This document shows, one piece after another, positions 17,637 to 26,625 of a stretch of 64,000 nucleotides of DNA. A program made the position numbers and the translations under genes. The DNA is from Methanosarcina sp. MTP4 (GTDB taxonomy: Archaea > Halobacteriota > Methanosarcinia > Methanosarcinales > Methanosarcinaceae). How positions within the stretch are numbered: position 1 is the stretch's first letter; every line of letters starts with the position of its first letter. The notes under the pieces were generated by a model that did no database searches, was not told the DNA's origin, and saw nothing but the letters and a program-made list of their open reading frames with translations. The stretch is from positions 1,860,001 to 1,924,000 of the forward strand of contig NZ_CP009505.1 of the NCBI RefSeq assembly GCF_000970045.1. Direction: 5' to 3'.

Positions 17637-17804
17637 TTGCTTGAGGGATGGGTGGTAAATTGTCCAAAGATCGGGAAAAGCGTAAGGTTTACGGAGTGCA
17701 GGAAATGCGAACACTTCACAAAGCTGGACTGCATTTTCATAATCTGCGGGTATAGAGGGAGGTATTCCAAAAGAAATATAAAGTATGGGAAGGTTAGCTT
17801 GTAG
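17637..17804 (+). CDS. 55-residue Cys-rich protein
   Basis: A small frame starting at TTG 17637 with GGGGTG about 6 nt upstream. The sequence holds VNCPKIGKSVRFTECRKCEH, then LDCIFIICGY: five cysteines in a Cys-x11-Cys-x2-Cys-x7-Cys-x4-Cys order, typical of small metal-binding proteins of methanogens. The C terminus is basic (YRGRYSKRNIKYGKV). It lies 21 nt downstream of the methyltransferase and is likely in the same transcript. Function unknown. Confidence 0.55.
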   Translation: MLEGWVVNCPKIGKSVRFTECRKCEHFTKLDCIFIICGYRGRYSKRNIKYGKVSL

Positions 17805-17888
17805 ACTAAAAGGGTATTTTAAGGAAGTTGATGTGATTCTCTATCTGGGAATCTTTTTCGGGTTTAAAATTCAGTTGAATGAATTTTT

Positions 17889-19220
17889 TCAGAACTCCGT
17901 CTTGGGTTTATTTTTGTTTATTAACCTAATGGTTTGATTTATTTCCATCCGATCAACTCCTTCCAAAAACAATCCATCATCTATAAATTCTTCAGTTATT
18001 AAGCCTTCTTTTAACAGGCCAATACGATGAATTAGCTCAATTTTTTTTAAGCCAGTTCCTTCTAAGTTTCCAGCTAGCATAACTTGACATAATGCATGAT
18101 CTTTCTTAAATTCGATATCGTTTAATGATATCACTGGATGATTCAGGGGACTAACAACAGAATCATCAGGTGACAAAGGTGTTGGGTCATCTGTTACTTG
18201 AAATGTAAAACCATTATCAAACATTCCCCCCATCAAAGCTTTAAATCCTTGGTCTGTAACCAAACCTCCACTTGGAGATACGTTGAAATATCTTGATACA
18301 ATCGCATGCCAGATTTCTATCAACCTTCTGTATTCTGTTGAAACCTGTTCAGGGTTTAGAAGTGCATGAGGTAAAATTACTTTATCTTTGGCATGAAAAA
18401 GGGGACATCGCGTTGATATATACTGATTTTTGAAAATAAAATCTACAGGATTTTCCATCCTTTCAGATGGTACATATTCTGAAAGGTTAATCTTTTTATT
18501 TATACTATACAATGCATCTTTTAGCCACTTTCCCTCTCCCTCTTTACTTTTTGTATGTATTTCATTTAATAATGATTCGAAGCCCAAGTAAAGATTCCTA
18601 TAGGCTTCATACAGGTCGTTAGTTGACTGAGATAGACGATAGTATCGAAATGCTGGTAACCATTCAGGTTCTGGTTGAACCGGTTCGGGAACAATATTTC
18701 CATTCTTGTCCATTTTAGTAACTGATACTTCAAATGAAATAGCTAAATCTACCATTGAAACTTCTCTGAGTATGTACTTGTTTTTTTCTTTGAAAAGTAA
18801 TATGTGTGAAGTTCCTGGATCTTTAAGTATCATATTTTTCTTATGAATGACAGATATGAGATCCAAAGCTTTCTGGCATGCTTCGAAACCATATTTTAAT
18901 ATTTGGCCGGGGCTTAAAGAGTGGGGGCATCTTGCAACAATCGATTTGTGGTCTTTTTTTACTTCTACTTCCCACATACCGTCATCTAAAGAAAATGTCT
19001 CATTATTTTCAATGCTTAAAGGTGGTGTTTCATCAAAAAATGAAAATGTTTTCTCAATTTCAGTAACTAATGGAAAACTTTCATTTGACCTACAATTTAA
19101 TGAATAAAGTTTGCTAATTTCACTATTTGAAGCAAGAAAAAAACCGACACCACTATTAAACGTTTGATTTGGACTTATATTCTTAGTTCCTCCAAGGTGA
19201 ATGCCGCCTAACCTAGCCAT
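17889..19220 (-). CDS. Hypothetical protein, MauJ-like
   Basis: 443-residue soluble protein with AT-rich codon use. FRYYRLSQSTNDLYEAYRNL followed by YLGFESLLNEI resembles the conserved segment of proteins annotated as 'methylamine utilization protein MauJ', a poorly understood helical, HEPN-like family found in many mobile contexts; the name does not imply methylamine use. A C-terminal part (about residues 330-430) looks beta-rich. No partner gene is adjacent. The family call is from memory of the motif and is tentative. Confidence 0.6.
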   Translation of the reverse strand: MARLGGIHLGGTKNISPNQTFNSGVGFFLASNSEISKLYSLNCRSNESFPLVTEIEKTFSFFDETPPLSIENNETFSLDDGMWEVEVKKDHKSIVARCPHSLSPGQILKYGFEACQKALDLISVIHKKNMILKDPGTSHILLFKEKNKYILREVSMVDLAISFEVSVTKMDKNGNIVPEPVQPEPEWLPAFRYYRLSQSTNDLYEAYRNLYLGFESLLNEIHTKSKEGEGKWLKDALYSINKKINLSEYVPSERMENPVDFIFKNQYISTRCPLFHAKDKVILPHALLNPEQVSTEYRRLIEIWHAIVSRYFNVSPSGGLVTDQGFKALMGGMFDNGFTFQVTDDPTPLSPDDSVVSPLNHPVISLNDIEFKKDHALCQVMLAGNLEGTGLKKIELIHRIGLLKEGLITEEFIDDGLFLEGVDRMEINQTIRLINKNKPKTEF

Positions 19221-19383
19221 GATACCACATCATAAAAGTTATCACGACTTTACGGTTAGATTTTAAAAACAGATTAAGTTATCGGAGTTTGGGATTCAGA
19301 TTTTGAAAAACTAATTTTATGAAGAAAATTGAGATGTTCTATATATTAATCCGATCTTTCATTTCCTCTTACTCCACTTCTTT

Positions 19384-19439
19384 CCGGAAAAGCCCGTGCT
19401 GAGCACGGTAACAATAACCATGTGAGACGGCTATTCCGG
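19384..19439 (+). ncRNA. Hairpin element G (GTGAGAGC family, variant)
   Basis: GGAAAAGCC is followed by a stem of CGTGCT and AGCACG, then a spacer of about 13 nt, then GTGAGACGGC. Compared with elements A-D it has an insertion between the hairpin and the GTGAGA box, and its flanks (CCGGAAAAGCC and GGCTATTCCGG) can pair as an outer stem. It lies between two genes on the opposite strand. Confidence 0.4.
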
Positions 19440-19509
19440 CCACACTGGCTTTTTTTTCTATCAGACTTTTCCGGCTACAGCAATTTTCAAAAAAAACACG
19501 AACCTTCTT

Positions 19510-20826
19510 TCACCTCACTCCCCTCTTCACCGCCTCTTCAAACCTCTCCAGCCCCTTATCAGCCTCCTCTTCTGTCATAACCAGCGGCGGTGAAAACCTT
19601 ATCACAGATTCCCCGCAGCCCAGGAGCATGATGCCCTGTTTGTAGCCTTCCCGGACGATGCGGTTCCGGGTTGCGGGGTCGATGGACTTGTCGGGTTTGA
19701 CGATTTCGGCGCCGATCATGAGGCCGAGGCCCCGGACGTCGCCTATGCAGGGGTAGGAGTCCTGGAGTTCCCGGAGGCGCTGCTGGATATGGGAGCCGAG
19801 GGACCTGGCGTGGGCTCCGGTTTTTTCTTTTTCCATGAATTCCAGGGCTGCAAGGGAGCCTGCTGAGGCGAGGAGGTTTCCGCCGAAGGTGTTTGAGTGG
19901 ACACCGGGGGGCCAGTCCATGAGAGAGGCGTCGGCGAGCATTGCGCCCATGGGAAGGCCTGAGCCGAGGGCTTTTGCAAGGCAGGAGATGTCGGGTTTTA
20001 CTCCAAAGTTTTCCATGGCAAGGAAGGGGCCGGTGCGGAAGCAGCCTGCCTGCACTTCGTCGGCTGCCAGGAGGACGTCGTTATCGGTGCAGATTTTCCG
20101 GAGCTCTTTGTGGAACTCGGGGGGAGGGACGATGTAGCCGCCTTCGCCCTGGATGGGTTCTACGAAAACGGCTGCTGTGTCTTCGGGGTTCAGTTCTTTC
20201 CTGAAGATCAGGTTTTCGATCTGCTTTGCGCACTCGACCCCGCAGCCGGGGTATTCCAGGTTCAGGGGGCAGCGGTAGCAGTAGGCGTAGTGGGTGTGCA
20301 CGGTGCGGATGCCGGGGAAGTGCTCTTTCTGCCGGGCTTTGGAGGAGGTGAGGGAAAGCGAGCCTAAGGTCCTGCCGTGGAAGGAGTTGTAAAAGCCGAT
20401 CAGGTTCTGCTTACCGGTCTTCCAGGTGGCAAGTTTGATTGCGGCTTCCACGGCTTCGGTCCCGCTGTTGCAGTAGAAGACTTTCGAGTAGCCGGAAAGT
20501 TCCCGGAGTTTTCGGGCAAGTTTCAGGGGAGGCTCGGCAAAAAAGTCCGCAGAACAGCAGTGCGTCATTTTTTCAAGCTGGGCGGAGATGGCAGCCTGTA
20601 CAGCCGGGTTCGAGTGGCCTGCGTTCAGGACCGCGATCCCGGCAACGAAATCGATGTACTCCCTGCCGTCCAGGTCCGTTACTACGGAACCTTTCGCCCT
20701 GTCCACCACCAGGGGGTAGGGACGGGTCTCGCAGGCGGACATCACGTTGCAGTCCTCTTCGATCACTTCAAGGGACCTTGGACCGATGGTGTCAAGCATT
20801 CCGATTTCCTGCATCTGAGGATTCAT
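19510..20826 (-). CDS. Class III (GABA/ornithine-type) PLP aminotransferase
   Basis: 438-residue PLP enzyme of the 4-aminobutyrate/acetylornithine aminotransferase family. Visible features are YCNSGTEAVEAAIKLA (phosphate contact), GFYNSFHGRTLGSLSLT, VFVEPIQGEGGY, LLAADEVQAG (Asp for the pyridine nitrogen) and CLAKALGSGLPMGAM (Schiff-base Lys). With the aldehyde dehydrogenase upstream on the same strand it could convert 4-aminobutyrate via succinate semialdehyde to succinate. Archaeal members of this family include amino-acid racemases, so the reaction is not certain. AGGAGAT directly before ATG 20826 fixes the start; the frame upstream to 20898 is Lys/Arg/Glu low complexity. Confidence 0.85.
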   Translation of the reverse strand: MNPQMQEIGMLDTIGPRSLEVIEEDCNVMSACETRPYPLVVDRAKGSVVTDLDGREYIDFVAGIAVLNAGHSNPAVQAAISAQLEKMTHCCSADFFAEPPLKLARKLRELSGYSKVFYCNSGTEAVEAAIKLATWKTGKQNLIGFYNSFHGRTLGSLSLTSSKARQKEHFPGIRTVHTHYAYCYRCPLNLEYPGCGVECAKQIENLIFRKELNPEDTAAVFVEPIQGEGGYIVPPPEFHKELRKICTDNDVLLAADEVQAGCFRTGPFLAMENFGVKPDISCLAKALGSGLPMGAMLADASLMDWPPGVHSNTFGGNLLASAGSLAALEFMEKEKTGAHARSLGSHIQQRLRELQDSYPCIGDVRGLGLMIGAEIVKPDKSIDPATRNRIVREGYKQGIMLLGCGESVIRFSPPLVMTEEEADKGLERFEEAVKRGVR

Positions 20827-21039
20827 TTTATCTCCTGTTCCCATTCCGTGCTCTTCCTTTCTTTCCCTTTTTCTTTCCCCTTTTCTTTTATCTTCCACAA
20901 ACCATTCCCCCTCGTTCTTAATCCTTTTAGCTGGTATCCCCTATCTTTGATCTTTTTATCTGGTATCCCCTGCTCTGAATCCCCTTTTTCAAATCCTTTT
21001 CGTCAATTCCCTTCTTTCAGCTCTTTCTTTCAAATCCCT

Positions 21040-22524
21040 TCAATCGGTATCGATCTGGGCCTTTTGCAGCTTCCCGCTGTAGTCGATGTACACGGCTTTT
21101 ACTTCCGTAAACTCCCTTATGGCATCGGTCCCTGCTTCCCGGAAACCGTTTCCTGTCCCTTTTACGCCCCCGAAGGGCAGGTGGACTTCGGCGCCTATGG
21201 TGGGAGCGTTGACGTAGGTGATCCCGGTTTCGAGCATTTCGACTGCCCGGAAGGCGTTTCCCATGTTTTCCGTGTAGATGGCAGAGGATAAGCCGAATTG
21301 GGTGTTGTTTGCGACTTCTATTGCTTCTTCGAAGCTTGAAACCGTGATGATGCTGAGCACCGGGCCGAAGATTTCCTCCTGGGCGATTCGCATGTCCGGA
21401 TTAACGTCGGTAAAGACCGTGGGTTCGAAGAAATAGCCGGAGAGGCCAGAGGTTTCCGGGGCAATGAGCTTTCCCCCGATAAGCAGTTTTGCTCCTTCCT
21501 CCTGCCCTATCCGGACGTAGCGTTCGATCTTTTCGAGCTGGGCTTTGTTAATCACAGGTCCCACGTCGGTTTCGGGAAGGAGGCCGTCCCCTACCCTGAG
21601 GGCTCTGGTCTTTGCAAGCAGCCGGGCGGTAAATTCTTCCCTTACCTTTTCGTGCAGGATCAGGCGGCTGGTTGCGGTGCAGCGCTGGCCGGTTGTCCCG
21701 AAGGCTCCCCAGAGGACACCGTCAAGGGCAAGGTCCAGGTCGGCGTCGTCCATGACTATCACAGGGTTTTTGCCACCCAGTTCCAGGGAGACCCGCTTCA
21801 TGGCTTTTGCGCATTCCCCCATGATCCATTTCCCGGTCTCAAGGCTGCCGGTAAAGGAAATTGCCCGGATATCCGGGTGCCGGACGATTGCTTTTCCGAC
21901 AGTCCCCCCGGGCCCGGTCACCAGATTTATGACCCCCGGGGGCAGACCGGCTTCCATCAGGATTTCCACCAGTTTGATTGCAAGGAGCGGGGTATCGCTT
22001 GCCGGCTTGAAGACGATCGAGTTTCCGGCGGCAAGGGCTGGCATGATTTTCCAGGCAGGAATAGCAATCGGAAAGTTCCAGGGTGCAATCAGGCCCACAA
22101 TCCCCAGGGGCCGGAGCACGGTCATGCAGAACTTGTCCCGGAGTTCCGAAGTCGTGGTCTCCCCGAACATCCGGCGTCCCTCGCCTGCGGCGTAATATGT
22201 GATATCGATGGCTTCCTGCACGTCCCCCCTGGTTTCGGCAAGCACCTTTCCCATTTCCTGCGTCATCAGGGAGGCAAGCTCTTCCTTTCGCCCCTGCAAG
22301 ATCCGGGCAGCCCTGAAAAGCACCTCAGCCCTTTTCGGAGGCGGAGTCTTGCTCCACAGCTCAAATCCCGCCTTTGCAGCTTCAACTGCCCTGTTCACAT
22401 CATCTATACCGGCAACCTGCAGCACAGCTAAATTCTCCAGGGTTGCCGGGTTCATATCATCAAAAGTTTCTCCTGTTGAAGAATCCGTCCACTCTCCACC
22501 TATAAGCAGTCCATACTCCTGCAT
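21040..22524 (-). CDS. NAD(P)-dependent aldehyde dehydrogenase (succinate-semialdehyde type)
   Basis: 494 residues, a full-length ALDH. WNFPIAIPAWKIMPALAAGN is the cofactor-binding region, FTGSLETGKWIM follows it, SLELGGKNPVIV holds the general-base Glu, and GTTGQRCTATSRL holds the catalytic Cys. EIFGPVLSI and PFGGVKGTGNGFREAG are conserved C-terminal motifs. It is upstream of and on the same strand as the class III aminotransferase, which suggests a two-step amine-to-acid route, though about 210 nt separate them. GGGGGATG precedes the ATG at 22524. A TnpB element sits immediately upstream. Confidence 0.9.
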   Translation of the reverse strand: MQEYGLLIGGEWTDSSTGETFDDMNPATLENLAVLQVAGIDDVNRAVEAAKAGFELWSKTPPPKRAEVLFRAARILQGRKEELASLMTQEMGKVLAETRGDVQEAIDITYYAAGEGRRMFGETTTSELRDKFCMTVLRPLGIVGLIAPWNFPIAIPAWKIMPALAAGNSIVFKPASDTPLLAIKLVEILMEAGLPPGVINLVTGPGGTVGKAIVRHPDIRAISFTGSLETGKWIMGECAKAMKRVSLELGGKNPVIVMDDADLDLALDGVLWGAFGTTGQRCTATSRLILHEKVREEFTARLLAKTRALRVGDGLLPETDVGPVINKAQLEKIERYVRIGQEEGAKLLIGGKLIAPETSGLSGYFFEPTVFTDVNPDMRIAQEEIFGPVLSIITVSSFEEAIEVANNTQFGLSSAIYTENMGNAFRAVEMLETGITYVNAPTIGAEVHLPFGGVKGTGNGFREAGTDAIREFTEVKAVYIDYSGKLQKAQIDTD

Positions 22525-22561
22525 ATTTCATCCCCCAGAATGCATTGAATATAATAGGAGG

Positions 22562-22700
22562 TGAACTACCCGCTAAATCTAAAGATTTAACGGGCTTCTT
22601 GCTTCATTTTCCCTAGCATCCTAGACGAATCCACAAGCTTAACCCCACGTTCCATAGGGATTATATGACTATCAAATTTTGATCTTGCAAAGCAAACTTT
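22562..22700 (-). ncRNA. Candidate omega (re)RNA of the TnpB element
   Basis: By analogy with characterised TnpB elements, the guide RNA is transcribed from the 3' end of tnpB through the right end, with the guide lying beyond the element. Here that would be the minus-strand segment from the last tnpB codons through the hairpin at 22569-22594, with the guide read into the 5' leader of the aldehyde dehydrogenase gene. Position is inferred; no RNA evidence is available. Confidence 0.3.
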
Positions 22701-23776
22701 TTAATGTTTATAGCTGCGTTTATGTCCCTATCATGTTCTGTTTTGCATTTGGGACATACCCATTCCCTTATTTTTAGGGTAATGTCCTTGTTATGATAGC
22801 CGCAAACATTACACAATTTTGTTGATGGCTCAAACTGGCCTATTCTCAGAATGGTTTTTCCGTACCATTCGGCTTTATACTCCATTTTTGTTATGAAGCT
22901 TGACCATGAAGCATCACTTATGGCCTGTGCAAGACAGTGATTTTGTACCATGTTCTCGACTTTCAGAGTTTCAAACGCTATTGCTTGGTTCTCGCGGATT
23001 AATCTTGATGAAACTTTGTGCTGAAAATCAGTTCTTTGATTTGTTACCTTTTCATGGATTTTAGCAAGCCTTTTTATTGCTTTTTTCCGGTTATTAGAGC
23101 CTTTAACCTTCTTACTTACTTGTTTTTGAACTACCTTAAGACGCTGTAAAGATTTTGAAAGATATTTCGGATTATCTATTTTTTCTCCATTTGACAAAAC
23201 AGCAAAATCCTTTATTCCAACATCAACACCTACTGTAGTATTTTCTGTGAATGTTTGCTTTTCGGGCAAATCCTTTTCATCATCCACCAATATACTAATG
23301 AAATATTTTCCGGTTAAAGTTCTGGATACTGTTGCTGTTTTTAATTTACCTTCAAAATTCCTATGCAGGACAGCTTTAATTTTCCCTATTTTAGGAAGTT
23401 TTATTATATTTTTGTCAAAATCAACTATGTAATGTTGAGGTATTTCGAAGGATTGAACTGGATTCTTCTTTGATTTAAAGTTTGGAAAACCTGCTTTTTC
23501 TCTAAAGAACTTAGTAAAAGCATTTTCCACATTTTTAGTCATTGCTTGCAATGACTGAGAATTTGATTCCTTTAACCATTCATGTTCTTTTTTCAGTTCT
23601 GGAATCATCTTATTAATGTCATATCTGGAAAACGATTTTCCTTCTTCTTGGTATGATTTAATTTTTAGTTCTAAAGCCCAATTAAAAACAAATCGACAGC
23701 TACCTATATGTTTTGCTATCATCGTTTTTTGTTCAGTTGTAGGATACAACCTGAATTTATAGGCTTTTAACATCAT
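22661..23776 (-). CDS. tnpB: RNA-guided endonuclease TnpB
   Basis: 371 residues, a normal length. The RuvC-like active site looks complete: TTVGVDVGIKDFAVLS (first Asp), AIAFETLKVENM (Glu) and EHDRDINAAINI (last Asp). The zinc ribbon is CNVCGYHN and WVCPKC, two C-x2-C pairs. The N terminus (KAYKFRLYPTTEQKTMI) is the classic OrfB/helix-turn-helix start. TnpB cuts DNA next to a short target-adjacent motif with an omega RNA and helps retain the element. Intact catalytic residues suggest the protein may still be active. Confidence 0.93.
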   Translation of the reverse strand: MMLKAYKFRLYPTTEQKTMIAKHIGSCRFVFNWALELKIKSYQEEGKSFSRYDINKMIPELKKEHEWLKESNSQSLQAMTKNVENAFTKFFREKAGFPNFKSKKNPVQSFEIPQHYIVDFDKNIIKLPKIGKIKAVLHRNFEGKLKTATVSRTLTGKYFISILVDDEKDLPEKQTFTENTTVGVDVGIKDFAVLSNGEKIDNPKYLSKSLQRLKVVQKQVSKKVKGSNNRKKAIKRLAKIHEKVTNQRTDFQHKVSSRLIRENQAIAFETLKVENMVQNHCLAQAISDASWSSFITKMEYKAEWYGKTILRIGQFEPSTKLCNVCGYHNKDITLKIREWVCPKCKTEHDRDINAAINIKKFALQDQNLIVI

Positions 23777-24159
23777 ATCACCATATGCTTTAACGGTTTA
23801 TATACGTTCTAGTAAACGTAAAAAGAAGTTAGCAGGGAAACTTTAGAAATATATATGCGGAATCAGGGTTAAGTTTACGCTTATATCCCCTAGGCTAAAG
23901 ACCTAGGGTTTTTACGCTCTTATTTATAAATATATTCCCGGAAAATAGATCCAGCAGAAACTAAGAGCAGGAGCTCAAAACAAATTCCTCAAAGCAGATC
24001 TCTTAAAACAAATCTCTCAAAAAAGATTGTTCAAATAGGCCGTTCAAAGCGGTTTGTTCGGAATTGTTGGAGAATAAAATGAATCAAAAAAGGGTAAAGA
24101 GGGAAAAAGGATACAAGGGTAAAGAGGGAAAAACCGTGCAAAAGTGCAGGAACTCTTTT

Positions 24160-24555
24160 TCACCTTTGGAAGAAGCTTGCAGCCCTGTTTTCTGCGATCC
24201 GTTCTATTTGCCTGGATAGTTCGGAATACTGGGTTTTGGGGTCTCCTCCCTTCTGGATATAGGAATTTGCACCGTTTTCAATGGCCCTGTGCATGACTTC
24301 TTCTTTTCCTATGCCCGTAAACAGGATGAAGGGAACGTTGATACTTTTCTCACGGAGAGATTTCAGGAAGGTGATGCCGTCCATGGCAGGCATGTCATAG
24401 TCCGAGACTATCACGTCATAGGCATCCTTTTGCAATTTATTGATTGCTTCTCCTGCAGAATCCACCGTATCGGAGTAAATATTATGGAACATTTCCAGGA
24501 ACGTTTTTGATAATTCCAGGAATGAGGGGTCGTCATCTACAAGCAGTACTCTCAT
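24160..24555 (-). CDS. Single-domain response regulator
   Basis: 131-residue CheY-like receiver with no output domain. LLVDDDPSF gives the acidic pocket, VSDYDMPAMDG the phosphoacceptor Asp, LFTGIGKE the switch Thr and YIQKGGDP the conserved Lys. The C terminal extension (QYSELSRQIERIAENRAA) is shared with the two similar regulators that follow. GGAG lies 8 nt before ATG 24555. Such proteins relay phosphate between kinases or act by protein contact. No kinase gene is adjacent; the nearest is at 31.2 kb. Confidence 0.9.
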   Translation of the reverse strand: MRVLLVDDDPSFLELSKTFLEMFHNIYSDTVDSAGEAINKLQKDAYDVIVSDYDMPAMDGITFLKSLREKSINVPFILFTGIGKEEVMHRAIENGANSYIQKGGDPKTQYSELSRQIERIAENRAASFFQR

Positions 24556-25001
24556 GGGGTTTTCTCCAATTTTCTTATTGGGGTTAAATAAATCCGTTTT
24601 GCAGGAATGATATGTTCCGACTTTTTGTGTACTTTTAGTACGTTTATGAGGGTTGGATTTCTTTGATTTTATATTATTTTACGGGACTACTAATTGTTAC
24701 TATGATGTATATATTAGTTAAATGTTATACTGTGAATAATAGAAACGATTCAAATAATATAAAAAGTTAACATTCCAACTTATTTTCATATTCTAACTTA
24801 TTTTCATATTCCAACTTATTTTCATGAACCTTGCTCAATTTTAAGGCTGCTTTTTTTCGGGTCCTGCTTCCACTCCCGGGTTTCCCAATAGAGATTTCGG
24901 TGATAATCAGGATTTTCCGGATCAAAAAACCTTATCTCGTGAGATTTGCTTAATTCCTTTTCGAAGCCCGTTCTTTTATGCCCCGGGAAGCCTGTCCAGA
25001 C
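24556..25001. other. Intergenic with 18-19-bp tandem repeats
   Basis: No gene. Three copies of a unit reading ATTCCAACTTATTTTCAT lie at about 24773-24825. The remainder is AT-rich next to the regulator start and returns to mixed composition near 24850. It separates two paralogous response-regulator genes, so they are probably not one operon. Confidence 0.5.
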
Positions 25002-25415
25002 TTATCCTGTTATGGGAAAGAATCCGGTCTCAAGCTGTGTTTTCCTTCCCACGGCTTCCTGGATATGTTCAGAGAGTTCGGCATACAGGGCTTTCGGTTC
25101 TTTTCCTTTCTGCAGGAAAAAGCTGGCTCCGCTCTCCAGGGCTCTTATCAGTACATCTTCTTTGCCTGCACCGGTAAACAGGATGAAAGGTGTTTCAATA
25201 CCCTTTTCCCGGATAGTCTTCAAAAAAGTTATTCCATCCATGCCAGGCATCCGGTAATCCGAGACCACGGCGTCAAAGGTTCCGGTCCTGAGTTTGGGTA
25301 TGGCTTCGCCTGCAGAACATGCAGTATCAACTTCAATCTCGTAAAAAATTTCGAGATAATCTTTTGAAAGTTCCAGAGATGCTGGGTCGTCATCCACGAG
25401 TAAAATCCTTAACAT
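25002..25415 (-). CDS. Single-domain response regulator
   Basis: 137 residues, clearly paralogous to the regulators on both sides. LLVDDDPASLELS, AVVSDYRMPGMDGITFLK (phosphoacceptor Asp), FILFTGAGKEDV (Thr) and FFLQKGKEP (Lys) are all present. The phrase KEDVLIRALESGASFFLQKG parallels the same region of the other two. The C terminus is longer (AVGRKTQLETGFFPITG). ATG 25415 has GGAGGG upstream; the frame extends eight codons further, without support. Confidence 0.9.
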   Translation of the reverse strand: MLRILLVDDDPASLELSKDYLEIFYEIEVDTACSAGEAIPKLRTGTFDAVVSDYRMPGMDGITFLKTIREKGIETPFILFTGAGKEDVLIRALESGASFFLQKGKEPKALYAELSEHIQEAVGRKTQLETGFFPITG

Positions 25416-25784
25416 GTTTGTCCCTCCGGCTTCTTTCATGTGCTGGCTGGGTTTGCTTGAACTATTCAGGTTTCAGGGACATAAGGCTTCTATGAGTCCT
25501 TCATGACAGGTCAGGTTTGAGTTTTTCTGGGGTGGGACAAGTACTCGGGTCTGGGGTTCGTTTTTCAATTTTCTACTCAGTCGAATTTGCCTGTCATTCT
25601 ATATAAATTTTAACTCTTCCTTCACATTTTTGTGACGTAAGGGTCAGTTTCCCGTTAGAATTTCCCTGAATTGGAAAATCGCCGATGAAGTATTCCATTT
25701 GAAGCATTAACAACTCAAGCTGAAGCATTAACAACTGAAATTTCTAATAACTGGCTGGGCAAGACCCGAAGCCCTGCAGAATTC
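25416..25784. other. Intergenic
   Basis: No gene seen in 369 nt. A short direct repeat, GAAGCATTAACAACT, occurs twice at about 25700-25740. The rest is unremarkable leader and spacer DNA. Confidence 0.4.
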
Positions 25785-26174
25785 CTAATTCATCCCGCCT
25801 TTCTCCCTGGCAGCCTCTTCTATCTGTCGGGAAAGGGCTGAATACTGGGCCTTAAGGTCTCCCCCTTTATGGAGACATGCACTGGCTCCGTTTTCCATAG
25901 CTTCAAACATGACGTCTTCTTTGTTTCTTCCGGTGAACAGGATAAACGGGACATTGATACTCTGTTCCCTGATTTTCTTCAGGAAGATTATGCCGTTCAT
26001 CCCTGGCATCTCGTAATCCGAAACCACTGCGTCATAGCCACCTGTCTGCAGTTTTGGAATTGCTTCACATGGCGATCCTGCAGTTTCAACCTTAATGTCC
26101 GGGTATGGTTTAAGAAATTCTTCTGATAGCTTGAGGAAGAAAGGATCATCGTCTACTAGTAAAACTTTAGCCAT
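25785..26174 (-). CDS. Single-domain response regulator
   Basis: 129 residues, third paralogue of the set. LLVDDDPFFLKLSEEFL, VSDYEMPGMNGIIFLK (phosphoacceptor Asp; Asn replaces the usual following Asp), FILFTGRNKEDV and CLHKGGDLKAQYSALSRQIE are visible. It is closest to the 24160 protein in the KGGD-x-K-x-QYS-x-LSRQIE tail. GGAG precedes ATG 26174. The three genes look like local duplications. Confidence 0.9.
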   Translation of the reverse strand: MAKVLLVDDDPFFLKLSEEFLKPYPDIKVETAGSPCEAIPKLQTGGYDAVVSDYEMPGMNGIIFLKKIREQSINVPFILFTGRNKEDVMFEAMENGASACLHKGGDLKAQYSALSRQIEEAAREKGGMN

Positions 26175-26625
26175 GTTCTTTGCTCCGATTTTCGGAATTA
26201 ATGGATTTGTGTGATACGAGTTTGTTCCAGTGTTCAGCGATGTTTTCGGAAATCCCGTTTTTTTTAAAATAAGAGACCTTGATCCCGGTATAAGTACCGA
26301 TTTTTTATGCTAATGATCGTTAGTTTTATAATCAACATCTTATGATCATTTGTATCGATTTTTTAGCTTTCAAGGGATTATTTATGCTAATATTTTATGA
26401 TTATTTCATATTTTAAATTAGTTTTTTCATACAAAATACATGTCTTTGTATATAAATTTTTATAAATTATTCGGTTTTCGTGCAGCCAAATTAAAAAATG
26501 GAATTAAGAAAAAGATCAACAAACAAAATTAATGTGCTATATTAAAATGGAATTAAGAAAAAGATCAATAAACAAAATTAATGTGTTATATTAAAAAAGA
26601 AAAAAAATAAAAGCTGGACCGGGTT
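26175..26625. other. Intergenic with a 49-bp tandem duplication
   Basis: No gene. A 49-bp unit beginning AAAATGGAATTAAGAAAAAG is present twice in direct tandem at about 26495-26596, nearly identical, immediately past the gatE stop. The upstream part is very AT-rich. Confidence 0.7.

Larger units (their letters stand above)
22560..23930 (-). mobile_element. IS200/IS605-group (IS1341-type) element with tnpB only
   Basis: Contains tnpB but no tnpA. Hairpins lie near both ends, as in this group: CCCTAGG/CCTAGGG at 23888-23908 on the tnpB-start side, and an imperfect stem CCCGCTAAATC/GATTTAACGGG at 22569-22594 past the tnpB stop. No terminal inverted repeats or duplication are expected. Exact boundaries are estimates. 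Confidence 0.8.

Noticed and set aside
20377-21291. 304-codon open frame on the plus strand
   Set aside because: It is antisense to the aminotransferase and aldehyde dehydrogenase genes, whose catalytic motifs are complete; the peptide has no domain and composition typical of a reverse-strand shadow.
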